NCBI GenBank assembly: GCA_016928975.1
Contig: JAFGJR010000050.1
Location: forward strand, 1 to 64,000
DNA from: Sedimentisphaerales bacterium
Lineage (GTDB): Bacteria; Planctomycetota; Phycisphaerae; Sedimentisphaerales; SG8-4
Length of the DNA stretch: 64,000 nt
Direction of reading: 5' to 3'
Position numbers and translations under genes: made by a program. Shown one piece after another: positions 46,950-55,749 of the stretch. Each line of letters starts with the position of its first letter. Position 1 is the stretch's first letter. Under the pieces are notes generated by a model that made no database searches, was not told the DNA's origin, and saw only the letters and a program-made list of their open reading frames with translations.

Positions 46950-48641
46950 TCAATCCAGCACCTGGAACGACAACAGCGCGCCGGCCCAGCCGTCCGGACC
47001 GATCGCGTCGAGCTTCTCCGTGAGTTTGTCTACCTCGTTCTGCGACAATTTGACGAGCGGTCCTTTGGGCGTCGAGCGCAGCACGGTGCCGTGATCGATC
47101 AGCGGCTCATCCGAGACGATCAGGGCGATGTGCTCCCAGCCGCCGGGTCCTTCCTCCGTGTAGGACTGGATTCTGTCCCAGGGCAGGAATTGCGGCCCGG
47201 GGACTTCATACAGCTTGCCGGTCTCAGCTCTGGCTGCTCGGGCGCTGACGAACGCATTGGGGATGTGCACATAGATGGCGCCGCTGGTGCCGATGTTCAA
47301 GAGCGTGACCAGGCCCGCCCGCATCGTTTGGAAACTGAATTGCAGCGAGCTGTGCTTGGGCAACGCCTGGATTTCAGCGGTGGAGACCTCCGTCGCCAGT
47401 CCGCGCGTGAACCGGACGGATGGAATCGACCGCGTCTGGAGGCCGACTTTCCTGATTGTCGCGGTCTTGGGGTCTTGACGCACCTTCTCTCGAATCCGTC
47501 GCAGAAGCTCGCTGTCCGTGGATGTGTAGCCGGCGAGGGCCACTTGAGCGGGGTCAAAGCCAAACTCCTCCGAGACCAGTCGTTCGATACTCTGGTGCCT
47601 CTGGTCTTTCCGGGCGAGGGACTTCAGGATATCCAGGGCGCTGAGCTTCTCCAGAATCTCCCTGGCCTGGACCAACGTATCCTGGGTTTTCTCATGCATT
47701 CGTTCCATCTGCTCTCGGCCCTTCTGGGCTTGCTGGATCACGTCCAACTGACTGTCCAATCTCGCGACGGCGATCTCGGATTCCTTGGCCGCTTTCTTCG
47801 CCGCCCACTGGGCGTTCTCGATCTGCATCTCCGCCTCGATCAGCTCCTTCTTGTGTTTCTTCTCCAGCAGCGCCAGCTCCTGCTCCTTCTCCATCGCTGA
47901 CAGCCGATTGTCGGTCTCAATCGAAGTCTTCTGTCGTTCATGCTGGGCCTGCAACTCCATCTGTCTCAGCTCAGCCTTGAACGTTGCTTCTTGCTCCCGG
48001 GCGATTGCCGCCAACTCTTCCTGGCGGAGGCGCGCCGTCTCTGCGTTGACCGCCTGGGCACTGTCCCAATGGATCTTCGCGAGGGTCGTCACGATCCCGC
48101 AATCGTCGAGCCAAAGTGACAGTTGTCGCTCCCACCACTGAACGGACAGAACGTCGTTGTGTCGCACCGCGTCAACAGACCCCTGTTCGCCGGCCGCCTG
48201 GTGGATCGCGTCCAGCACCTTGCCGCCGATTCGATGGACGATCCAGGACTCCAGCATCTCCCCGGACAAGGGCAGGTCGGGAGATACCAGAGTCAGGGCG
48301 CAGAACCGCAGGAAACGGTGGAAATCCACTATGGAGGCACTACCTTCCATACCGAGATCCCACTCGTATCCCGACTCGTCTTTGATCACCTTGACGAACA
48401 GCAGCGACAGCGATGGGAGCCGGGATCGAACGCTCACGACAAAACTGTCCAGGGGCAACGATCGCAGATCGGCCAGCGCCTCCCTGTTCGTCGGGTTGAT
48501 GCCGTAGGTCTCGCATCGCTCCCGCGTGCACGTGAAGAGCTTGACCTCATCGAGGGGATCGAGAATCTCAATCGCAGGCTTCTTCCTTCGGAACAAGCCC
48601 TGCTTCATCACGATGGGGTATACTCGGACAACATCAGTCAT
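46950..48641 (-). CDS. SPFH-like coiled-coil protein with C-terminal DUF4384-like domain
   Basis: A 563-residue protein. Residues 1-195 look like a diverged SPFH/band-7 domain, ending with the usual 'WLDDCGIVTTLAKIHWDS'. A long coiled coil rich in Glu/Lys/Gln follows (about 200-325). The C-terminal part has 'FSFQTMRAGLVTLLNIGTSG' and 'GAIYVHIPNAF', the pattern of DUF4384, a domain found with caspases and PEGA proteins in stress-response loci. SPFH proteins scaffold membranes, and in Bacillus one recruits PspA, an ESCRT-III relative. Start ATG at 48641, or GTG at 48650. The SPFH assignment is by pattern and needs a profile search. Confidence 0.6.
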   Translation of the reverse strand: MTDVVRVYPIVMKQGLFRRKKPAIEILDPLDEVKLFTCTRERCETYGINPTNREALADLRSLPLDSFVVSVRSRLPSLSLLFVKVIKDESGYEWDLGMEGSASIVDFHRFLRFCALTLVSPDLPLSGEMLESWIVHRIGGKVLDAIHQAAGEQGSVDAVRHNDVLSVQWWERQLSLWLDDCGIVTTLAKIHWDSAQAVNAETARLRQEELAAIAREQEATFKAELRQMELQAQHERQKTSIETDNRLSAMEKEQELALLEKKHKKELIEAEMQIENAQWAAKKAAKESEIAVARLDSQLDVIQQAQKGREQMERMHEKTQDTLVQAREILEKLSALDILKSLARKDQRHQSIERLVSEEFGFDPAQVALAGYTSTDSELLRRIREKVRQDPKTATIRKVGLQTRSIPSVRFTRGLATEVSTAEIQALPKHSSLQFSFQTMRAGLVTLLNIGTSGAIYVHIPNAFVSARAARAETGKLYEVPGPQFLPWDRIQSYTEEGPGGWEHIALIVSDEPLIDHGTVLRSTPKGPLVKLSQNEVDKLTEKLDAIGPDGWAGALLSFQVLD

Positions 48642-48668
48642 CTTTATCACCAGTTTCGTTGCTCGATG

Positions 48669-49502
48669 CTACTCCATCTCCACGACCATGCGACCGATCT
48701 CGTTCTTCCACCGATAGATCGTGAATTCGACCTTCCCGCAGTCCTGCGGCACAACGAACTCGGCTCCACGGGAAGATAAGCGGCTGGCTTGCACCAGCAC
48801 GGAGTCGGCGTTGCAGGTCGTGGTCAATCCTGGCTCCTCACCGGCGCCTTGCCTGGCGCCGTAGTCGATCGAGAAGACCAGGTTGGAGGCGGATCGCTTG
48901 ATCTCGCAGGATACCGTGACGCCTTCCACCGTCGTTGACGCTTTGAAAGACGAGGTCAGCGCGCTGACGGGTTCCTCCGGGGAACCGGCCGTGGGCGGGA
49001 CACAGCGTGCCGAGCCCTTTGCCAGACCTCGCGTCGCAGGGACGGGCTTCAACACAAGGCCCGTGCCGAGACTGCCGCATAACCATTTGCCGGTATTCTC
49101 GACCGCCATGAGAAGATCGGCCAGGAAGTCCCCGGCCTCCCCTTTGACTGTCGCCGTGATCTTCTCCAGCCGCAGGATCAAGTCAGGCTTGCGGACGGAC
49201 TCCCGCATCGCTTTGGCGATATCCCGAATTCGCGATTGACAATATACGCACCCATCGGCGTGGTTCAGCAGGGGCTGTTCCTCTTCCTCACTCAGCCGGG
49301 ATTCCACATGTTTCCACAGACGAATGTCGAGATCGGTGCGCGAACCCAGGTATCCACAGTATAGGACGGGCCTGTCCGCGAATCTGGGCGTGGCATACTT
49401 GCTCAGGTGCCGGCGGGAGATTGCCTCGCCTGCTGCCTGGTTGCCCCGGCTTCCGGTATGTTCATTCGTGGGGTTCATGGAGTCACTCACTTGCCTTTCC
49501 AC
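48669..49502 (-). CDS. Zinc-finger (anti-sigma-like) protein with C-terminal beta domain
   Basis: A 277-residue protein. Around residues 80-90 is a HxxxCxxC zinc motif (HADGCVYCQS), as in anti-sigma factors of the zf-HC2 type, preceded by a helix and followed by a region without a clear transmembrane segment. The C-terminal 110 residues seem beta-rich and are not recognised. It follows the 508-residue gene by three bases, so regulator and inhibitor may be paired. Whether it starts at GTG 49502 or ATG 49478 is open. Confidence 0.6.
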   Translation of the reverse strand: MERQVSDSMNPTNEHTGSRGNQAAGEAISRRHLSKYATPRFADRPVLYCGYLGSRTDLDIRLWKHVESRLSEEEEQPLLNHADGCVYCQSRIRDIAKAMRESVRKPDLILRLEKITATVKGEAGDFLADLLMAVENTGKWLCGSLGTGLVLKPVPATRGLAKGSARCVPPTAGSPEEPVSALTSSFKASTTVEGVTVSCEIKRSASNLVFSIDYGARQGAGEEPGLTTTCNADSVLVQASRLSSRGAEFVVPQDCGKVEFTIYRWKNEIGRMVVEME

Positions 49503-49505
49503 AGA

Positions 49506-51032
49506 TCACAGAAGGCCAAGCATCTGCTCGAGCCCGGTCAACTGCCGTTTCACCTCGTCCGGTGTTGTCGAGAAGACTTCCGCCAGCGATTTCAGCTCGT
49601 CGGGCGCCATCGCATATCGATTCTCCCACTCGGCGTCGTAGTTCGCCGCGTAACGGCTCATCTTCCCCTCGGACAGGATCAACTCCTGAAACCGGGCCGC
49701 AAGATAAGCCTGGGAGTCCACGGGGCAATCCTTGTCCTTCTGCACGGCACGGACTTCCCCCAATAGGACCTCGCCCTCGGATGCCTGCTTCTCCAGCAGG
49801 TCGATTCTCTGCTTGATCTGATCTCTTGAATGACCTTCGCGGCCCAGTGCGGCCTTGAGCCCTTCGCGAGTCCGCTCCTTCAGCACCCGAAGGTATTCCC
49901 GTTTCTCGAAGCAGGCGTCCCTGCGAATCACCGACAGCTCGAGGCGGCGGCCTCTGGCCGTCACAAGCTCGACAAAACCACCTCTGGATGTATCTTCAAG
50001 TCCGAGGTCTCGTGCCAGATCATCGACGGAGACGTCGCTCCAGTCCGTGGGCGCCGTGTACTTCAGAAGCAGAGCGGCCCTCGCCACGGGGGCCGCGTCG
50101 GACGGAATCCCTTGCCGCGGTTCCGAAGTCTCCGGATCTTCCGATTCATCGTCATCATCCCTGCGACCGCGATGACTTCTCCAGGCGAGCGTTTCCATCT
50201 GCTCGTCCTGGGAGAACTCATCCGCTCCCGCCGGTCCGGCGTCAGGCGGATTCACCTGCCTCTCCGCCGCCTTCCATATTCTTCTGAATCGGTCTGCCAT
50301 GTTCATCGTCGGGACACTGACCTCTTTGTCCTTCGATTCCAGGAAATCGTGGACGTAGTTTTCAATACATCTATGGAGATATCCCCATGCATCACCCGAG
50401 CCGGGCTTGTACTTCCTGCACATGTCCACCACTTTGCACTCAGTCTTGCAGAGGTAATCGAGTGTTTGCATGAGGCTGACGTCGAAGATGGTCCGATATG
50501 CCTCCGCCATCGCCGGAGCGATTTCGCCCGATTCATGGACAAGATGCCTGTTCTTCTTCGACAAGCCACTATACACGGCTCTGCCGACATGCGTCGTGAC
50601 GATGTCGCCATAGGTGCGACGGCGGGGGTTGTCCGGCGAGAAATCCCCTGGCACGAGTCCTCGGTTGAGGGTGATCCACCAGGCAAGCAGGTGGATGAGC
50701 CGCATCTGGTCCACAGACAGTCGCTTGCCGGCCTCGGCCAGATCGCCCAGCCGCTTCAGTTCGCAGAGCATGTCCTCGTCCGACCAGGAATCGACGCTTC
50801 GCCGGATGAATTCCGCCGCTCGCAGGCTTCCCTCGTCGCACCAGGCATCCCCAAAACCCTCCCGGCCCCAGCGGTCCTGATCGAGCAGCCAGGCGACGAA
50901 ACCGTCGGGCAAGGCCTTTCTGCCCTCGTGCCGACTCACAAAAGTGCACCGCTGGCCGGCTAAGCAGGTACAGGCTTCTCCAGCGACCCACCGTTCCCAT
51001 CGGCTCTCATGGGCATGCTCGTTGTCGGCCAT
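49506..51032 (-). CDS. Large protein of unknown function, possible sigma-factor-like regulator
   Basis: A 508-residue protein (ATG at 51032; the open frame extends upstream but its first 77 codons look non-coding). Residues around 195-245 have helical spacing like sigma-70 region 2 ('AWGYLHRCIENYVHDFLESK'). A region near 320-400 could be a degenerate second DNA-binding part. Neither match is strong. The next gene is a zinc-finger anti-sigma-like protein three bases downstream, which favours regulation. It leads the leftward arm of the ESCRT-like region. Alternatives are a conflict-system protein without known fold. Confidence 0.45.
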   Translation of the reverse strand: MADNEHAHESRWERWVAGEACTCLAGQRCTFVSRHEGRKALPDGFVAWLLDQDRWGREGFGDAWCDEGSLRAAEFIRRSVDSWSDEDMLCELKRLGDLAEAGKRLSVDQMRLIHLLAWWITLNRGLVPGDFSPDNPRRRTYGDIVTTHVGRAVYSGLSKKNRHLVHESGEIAPAMAEAYRTIFDVSLMQTLDYLCKTECKVVDMCRKYKPGSGDAWGYLHRCIENYVHDFLESKDKEVSVPTMNMADRFRRIWKAAERQVNPPDAGPAGADEFSQDEQMETLAWRSHRGRRDDDDESEDPETSEPRQGIPSDAAPVARAALLLKYTAPTDWSDVSVDDLARDLGLEDTSRGGFVELVTARGRRLELSVIRRDACFEKREYLRVLKERTREGLKAALGREGHSRDQIKQRIDLLEKQASEGEVLLGEVRAVQKDKDCPVDSQAYLAARFQELILSEGKMSRYAANYDAEWENRYAMAPDELKSLAEVFSTTPDEVKRQLTGLEQMLGLL

Positions 51033-51214
51033 ACACTCCCGCAAGCAGGCAAACCGTCCCACTTGTCGTACTGAGGCGGCGCTCCGAAGGACCTCAAGAC
51101 TGTCACTTCGCACAGGTGCCCATGGCCAGAAAGCGTGGTCGTTGGCGCCGGAAAGCTCCAATCGTCGTTGGCGATGGCACGTCGAAGCGGTCTCCAACTC
51201 ATATGTACGCGCGA

Positions 51215-51243
51215 GATATACCATATTCCCCGTCGGTTCGCAA
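51215..51243 (-). promoter_or_regulatory. Possible leftward promoter of the ESCRT-like arm
   Basis: On the minus strand, TTGCGA (51238-51243) and TATATC (51215-51220) are 17 bases apart in an AT-rich patch. Each matches four of six consensus positions. Transcription would begin about 180 bases before the 508-residue gene. Confidence 0.35.
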
Positions 51244-51417
51244 CCTCGATCTGTCTGGTCCATGCGCTCGCGTAGGCGACTGGCCGGCCTTGCTTGTATC
51301 GGACCTTGCGCGGCATGTCCCTACTGCAAGGCTCTGTACTGGTATCTATGGGAAATCCACGTCCTCTCAGGGTTCGCAGCCCATTCGGTGACTACGGACA
51401 AACAGGGAGTCGCTTGC

Positions 51418-51433
51418 GGAATTGCCATAGTGA
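51418..51433 (+). repeat. 16-base repeat GGAATTGCCATAGTGA, copy 1
   Basis: One of two near-identical 16-mers (15 of 16 bases equal, the other at 52964-52979), both in the untranslated region before genes of the rightward arm (51634 and 53054). It may be a regulator site or a processed transcript end. Confidence 0.4.
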
Positions 51434-51633
51434 AGTGAGAGGCGGCCAACGTGAGAGAACGTCGGTTGGGCAGAGAGTTGTGGCTGCCGAAAAGACGGTG
51501 TTCCGGCTCGCCGTTGCGCAAGATGCGCCGATCTGCAGTGTACATGACTGTGACGGCCGCCAAGTCCTCGCCGCAAGCGGGACAGAGCACAGATCAGGAG
51601 AGCATGAGCTAGTCAGCGAGGAAGGAGAAGGCT

Positions 51634-52902
51634 ATGGACGCCGAGGTCGTGTCGAGAATCACGGTCGAGGAATTGCCGAGGATTCGGACGGTGGTCTGGA
51701 ACACAGCCGCTCAAGGCGCATCCAGATGGCTGGCGGCGTGGGGGGCGATCAACGTCGGCGCCTGGTTCCTCCTGGGTAGTGAAAGCCGTGAATTGCTGCG
51801 GGGGCTGCTGAGCCCGAGCGACACAAGGTACCTGCTTCTTCACGGCGGGCTCATACTTGGGGTGGCCATGCTCGCCTTTGCCGGTGTTGGCCTTGCAGCG
51901 CGCTTCCGCAGCGTCATCTTCCTCAATGGGCTGACCCTGATCGCCGCGGGGCTGTGGAACGTGACGAGTGATTTCATCGCCGTAAGCGCCCTCCAGTCCT
52001 ACAGTTACGCGATTGTGACGCCCGGGGCAATGTGGATCCTGATCGGGATCTGCCAGGTCGTGTGGGGAGTGAGACAGCTTGTGACCTTCACGCGAATGGC
52101 GGGCTGGAGCGTGCCGCGCCTTTCTCGACGCGATCCTGGCGACATGAAGAAGACACTACGAAGAGTGGTCGCGATGGCCGACGATCCCCAGGGCGGGCTC
52201 ATAACGGCTTGCGTGACCAGAAAGGGACTCCTTGGGCTGGACATCACGCCCCGAACCGCTGAGTACAAAGGAGTGCTATCGGCGGATATGGCGATCATGG
52301 TTTCCCTCGGGCTGGATGATTGTGTCGCGCTGACCAGACAGGACGCAAACGAGGCGGCGTTCAGCCCCAATGGAATTGTCGCGGTTCAGGCGGAGCGAGA
52401 CCTGGTGGAGCTGTCGGTGACACCGCTGTCGATGTTCGTGTTGAAGGCATGGTGTGGCAAACCTGTGGATGCGGCCGATGTCCGGTTCGCGGCGGAGCAG
52501 AAGGCGCTCACGCTGCCCATGATCCGGACGTGTCTGGCCTCCGAGGATCCTGGCGTGCGAGCGGCCTCGGTCACCGCTCTGGCCACCGTTTCGGAGGAAG
52601 GGGCCGCGAGTCTCGCCGGCATGTGCATGGATGATTCCTCGCCGATCGTCCAGGCGGCGGCCTTGCGCGTCTGCGCACAGTTGAAGGTGGCCGCCGCCGG
52701 CGCCAAAGCTATCGATTTGCTATGGCATCCGGACCCGAACGTGCGGATATCGGCAGCCAGCTTCCTTTCCGCTGTGCCCGAGCCCCGCAGTATGGTGGCC
52801 CTGGAGGAAGCTATCGCCTGCGAAGCGACGGCACCAGCGATGAAGGCATTGAAGTACGCCGCACGCGTCCAGAGCAGACGACCCCAGGCGGCCACCTGTT
52901 AG
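51634..52902 (+). CDS. Membrane protein with C-terminal HEAT-like repeats
   Basis: A 422-residue protein. The first 160 residues contain four hydrophobic segments (about 27-50, 65-90, 95-115 and 125-150). Residues 300-410 are helical repeats of HEAT type ('LASEDPGVRAASVTALATVS', 'LLWHPDPNVRISAASFL'). The middle is not recognised. The ATG at 51634 has GGAGAAGG upstream. First gene of the rightward arm, divergent from the sigma-like gene. It may link a membrane signal to the proteins encoded downstream. Confidence 0.7.
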   Translation: MDAEVVSRITVEELPRIRTVVWNTAAQGASRWLAAWGAINVGAWFLLGSESRELLRGLLSPSDTRYLLLHGGLILGVAMLAFAGVGLAARFRSVIFLNGLTLIAAGLWNVTSDFIAVSALQSYSYAIVTPGAMWILIGICQVVWGVRQLVTFTRMAGWSVPRLSRRDPGDMKKTLRRVVAMADDPQGGLITACVTRKGLLGLDITPRTAEYKGVLSADMAIMVSLGLDDCVALTRQDANEAAFSPNGIVAVQAERDLVELSVTPLSMFVLKAWCGKPVDAADVRFAAEQKALTLPMIRTCLASEDPGVRAASVTALATVSEEGAASLAGMCMDDSSPIVQAAALRVCAQLKVAAAGAKAIDLLWHPDPNVRISAASFLSAVPEPRSMVALEEAIACEATAPAMKALKYAARVQSRRPQAATC

Positions 52903-52963
52903 TCGAACTCGCGAATTCGCCAGAGACTGCGAATGACTCAGCCGGATGACACTCCTCCATTCA

Positions 52964-52979
52964 GGAATTGCCGTAGTGA
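52964..52979 (+). repeat. 16-base repeat GGAATTGCCGTAGTGA, copy 2
   Basis: Second copy of the 16-mer at 51418-51433 with one difference, 75 bases before the small lipoprotein start at 53054. Confidence 0.4.
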
Positions 52980-53053
52980 CATAGTAGGTGGAGCCCGGTG
53001 TCATAGACAATGGCGGCCAGAAGACTCAGGCCGCCAGGAGAGGAGTAATTGGC

Positions 53054-53341
53054 ATGAACGCGGTATTGCATCGATGGACGAGGAGGTTGGAAACACGTTC
53101 GACCTTGATCGTGCTGGTGGCAACTGCGATCTTCGTTCTGGGAGGGTGCGTCCCCCATTTGCACCGCGCTGCCCGAGTCGTCGGCCCCACGCCCCCGGTG
53201 GTCGTGCCGCCGGCACCGCGGCATGCGCCGCGTGCCCCCCGCGTCGTGCCGAACCGCAGGCACGTGGCGCCGAATGTTCACGCCTCTCCACGAACACACA
53301 GATATAGATCACGTGTGACTCGTGCTGCCCCGACGCCCTGA
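53054..53341 (+). CDS. Small Pro/Arg/His-rich lipoprotein
   Basis: A 95-residue protein: basic N-terminus, hydrophobic segment and lipobox VLGGC (Cys near residue 32), then a mature part of Pro, Arg, His, Val and Ala with no fold evident. AGGAGAGGAG precedes the ATG at 53054. The strongly basic, Pro-rich mature part could bind an anionic cell-envelope polymer. No family recognised. Confidence 0.6.
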   Translation: MNAVLHRWTRRLETRSTLIVLVATAIFVLGGCVPHLHRAARVVGPTPPVVVPPAPRHAPRAPRVVPNRRHVAPNVHASPRTHRYRSRVTRAAPTP

Positions 53342-53710
53342 TACGACCCGACAAGGATGCCCACGCTCGCGCACAGGCCATCCCCCTCGCTCAGAAGATC
53401 AGATCGTAGATTGGCGAGCACGAGGGAGTTGATCCTGTCTATGAACGAGATACAATAAGACATCAGCTTCCCACCTGCTCCGTTGCGTGGACTTGCCGGG
53501 CGACACCCCTGGAGGTCGGGCCCGGGACGGTGGATACATGGTGGCAAGGCAGAGGTCACGAGATTGGCGGCGCCGGACCCATTATCATGGCCCGATAATC
53601 CGGGTACGGGCGGACTTCTGCCATAGATGGATCGTGTGGCAGCAGGCAGTATTCGCTGGTGGCCGCCGCAGTCTGCAATCACACATGGATTCCAAGAAGA
53701 GGGCAGTCCG
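53342..53710. other. Intergenic gap before the second caspase gene
   Basis: About 370 bases. A short frame at 53487-53714 overlaps the caspase start and looks spurious. The gap holds the promoter candidate at 53429-53456. Confidence 0.5.
53429..53456 (+). promoter_or_regulatory. Possible promoter of the caspase-CsgG-SPFH operon
   Basis: TTGATC (53429-53434) and TACAAT (53451-53456) are 16 bases apart, about 255 bases upstream of the caspase start. Confidence 0.45.
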
Positions 53711-54727
53711 ATGAACAGACGCGTGGCTTTGGTGGTTGGCGTGGATACATACGAGGACCCGCAACTGACGACTCTGAGATGTGCGGTGCAAGATGCCACC
53801 GAACTTGCGGCTTTCCTGAAGTATCGGGCGGCGTATGACCGGGTGGAGCAGTTGGTCTCCGGCGTAACGGACGACCAGGTCGTGGATACAGCGGTCCGCC
53901 TGGCCGCCGAGCTGGAGCCGGGGGACCTGTTTGTCTTTTACTTCTCCGGTCACGGCATCGAGTACTCCGGACGACACCTTCTGCTGTGCCCCAAGGCTCA
54001 GTATGGCCGCTTGCAGTTCTATAGGCAGACGGTCCCGGTGGATCAGCTTCGCGACGAGACCGCTCGTCCGGGAGTCGATCGCGTGTTCATTCTGGATGCA
54101 TGCCGGACCAGTCCAGTGGCCGGCAGAGGCGTGGGCGGTCTGCGCGGCGAGGTGATCCTGAGAGATGTGGTCGCCAACGCCCAGGCGAAGGCTTCGGATG
54201 CCGGCTCGTTCGGGATGATGTCCTCCTGCTCGGAGGGCGAGCAGGCGGGCGAGTTGGTGTCGCGACAAAATGGTCTTTTCACCGCGGCGCTGTTATCGGT
54301 GCTCGCGACCAGGATTGCAGCGGGGAATGAGACACGCCTCGACGACGACCTGCGGGTGAGCGTGGCCAAAGAGATGGCGGCTCTGGGCACCCAGGAGGGT
54401 GTATGGCACACCCAGAATCCCTGGACTCAATGCAGCGGACCCGGGACCCCCGTCCTCATCCCATCAGGGGTCCAGGAGGTGAGCCAGGGTCCCGCGGCCA
54501 GCCCACAGGCTCGTCCCCAGCGGGTCAGACCGATCGCGCGTGGAGAGGGGTCGCGTGCCGGGCTGACGGCCCAGCAAGAGCTTCGCTGTGGCAACTGCGG
54601 CAAGCGAATTGTCAGCGAGCTGGGGATCGTCGGCCGCTGTCAGGTTTGTCAAGCCGCGCTCTGTGCCGAGTGCTTTGAAATCCGAGAAATCAATCGCTGT
54701 GCAAGGCATCAGGAGCAGGCGAAATAA
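53711..54727 (+). CDS. Caspase-fold protease (C14) with C-terminal zinc-ribbon/RING-like tail
   Basis: A 338-residue protein. Residues 4-255 form a caspase-like domain with catalytic His81 (FYFSGHGIEYS) and Cys131 (FILDACRTS). After a Pro/Gln-rich linker, the last 45 residues have eight or so Cys/His ligands in paired CxxC spacing (CGNCGKR, then CQVC, CAEC and a final CARH), like a small zinc-ribbon or B-box. Metacaspase-like proteases of bacteria are activated by partner proteins in regulated death or defence. Start at 53711; the open frame extends upstream but the rest looks non-coding. Heads the operon with the CsgG-like, SPFH and FHA genes. Confidence 0.9.
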   Translation: MNRRVALVVGVDTYEDPQLTTLRCAVQDATELAAFLKYRAAYDRVEQLVSGVTDDQVVDTAVRLAAELEPGDLFVFYFSGHGIEYSGRHLLLCPKAQYGRLQFYRQTVPVDQLRDETARPGVDRVFILDACRTSPVAGRGVGGLRGEVILRDVVANAQAKASDAGSFGMMSSCSEGEQAGELVSRQNGLFTAALLSVLATRIAAGNETRLDDDLRVSVAKEMAALGTQEGVWHTQNPWTQCSGPGTPVLIPSGVQEVSQGPAASPQARPQRVRPIARGEGSRAGLTAQQELRCGNCGKRIVSELGIVGRCQVCQAALCAECFEIREINRCARHQEQAK

Positions 54728-54761
54728 CGAACTTGGTCTGGAATGCTGGAAGGGAAGAGTT

Positions 54762-55733
54762 ATGTTCAAAATGGCCCGTTTTGTCAGCTTGTTGCTGTGT
54801 TGCGCCGTTCTGTTCGGCGGTTGCCGCAGCGTACGGACGACGCCGGTGTCCGAGCGCGTGGTCAATCCGCCGGAGCCGGCCCCGCCGGCACCGGACGTGC
54901 CGCCGGTGAAGCAACCGGGTAGTACGACGACGGTCACCTCCGTCAACAACACGACCGTGTCGTCGGTGCCTGGTGAAGACAAGCCGTCTTTGATCTATCA
55001 GGCTCAACTGGACTTGCTGAGAATCCTCGTTTGCACCGAAGAAGCCAAGGAGATCGGGGGGCAGACGACACGGACGGACGTGATGCAGCAGGCGGTCGCT
55101 GAGCACCTTTCGAACCTGGGTTTCCGTATCCTGGACGGGCCGCGCTGTCCGGGCTATCTGACTCCGACTCGGGAGTTGGCTGCCCTGGCCAATGAGCGGG
55201 ACATCGACCTGTTTGTCCTGCTTCGTGGCACGTCCAAACAGGTGGACAAGTTCGGGTCGTTCTACTCCTTCGAGGTGGATGGCCGCGGTAAGGTCGTGCA
55301 GATCACCGGCGAGGAGTTGTTGACGACCCAGAGCGAGCTCGTTCGGGGCAAGCGAGCGTTGAACCGGGAGCAGGCAGCCGAAAGCGCCCTGAGGGTATTC
55401 GGCGAGAAGCTGGGCACGATGCTCAGTGACGAGATCGTCCGCAAGAGCGGGCGGGGAGTGCTCGTGCGCCGGGTGCGTGTCGACGGCCTCCCACGACTCG
55501 AGGATGCCGACAACATTCGTGTCGATCTTGGACGCAAGCCGGGCATCCGGTCGGTGGCGCTCAGCGGCTGGGACGAGCGGACGCGCGTGGCGGTCTTCTG
55601 GGTGTACCTCGATGCCAGCGCCAAGGAGAACCTGGGCGCCTACCTGGAGGAGCTTGGCCAGATCCGGCTTCGGGTCGAGCGCCTGGACCAGACCGGCGCG
55701 GCAACCGAAAAGAAGGGGCGTCTGGAATTCTAA
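54762..55733 (+). CDS. Envelope lipoprotein, FlgT/CsgG-like
   Basis: A 323-residue lipoprotein (lipobox LFGGC, Cys near residue 20) with a Pro-rich linker to about residue 60. The body resembles periplasmic domains of FlgT/CsgG-type proteins (a 'VAEHLSNLGFRILDG' helix-strand segment and a Tyr/Leu-rich strand pattern). No enzyme motif is visible. It follows the caspase by 34 bases and precedes the CsgG-like gene by 16 bases. It could be an envelope sensor or secretion component. Confidence 0.65.
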   Translation: MFKMARFVSLLLCCAVLFGGCRSVRTTPVSERVVNPPEPAPPAPDVPPVKQPGSTTTVTSVNNTTVSSVPGEDKPSLIYQAQLDLLRILVCTEEAKEIGGQTTRTDVMQQAVAEHLSNLGFRILDGPRCPGYLTPTRELAALANERDIDLFVLLRGTSKQVDKFGSFYSFEVDGRGKVVQITGEELLTTQSELVRGKRALNREQAAESALRVFGEKLGTMLSDEIVRKSGRGVLVRRVRVDGLPRLEDADNIRVDLGRKPGIRSVALSGWDERTRVAVFWVYLDASAKENLGAYLEELGQIRLRVERLDQTGAATEKKGRLEF

Positions 55734-55749
55734 CGCAGGAGAAGACGAC

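Larger units (their letters stand above)
51033..51633. other. Divergent intergenic region between the two arms
   Basis: About 600 bases between the leftward arm (starts 51032) and the rightward arm (starts 51634). It holds a possible leftward promoter at 51215-51243 and one copy of a 16-base repeat (51418-51433). No convincing gene was found. Confidence 0.5.

Noticed and set aside
51033..51263. 77-codon extension of the 508-residue gene
   Set aside because: It contains the candidate promoter and atypical composition; ATG 51032 has GGGAG nearby.
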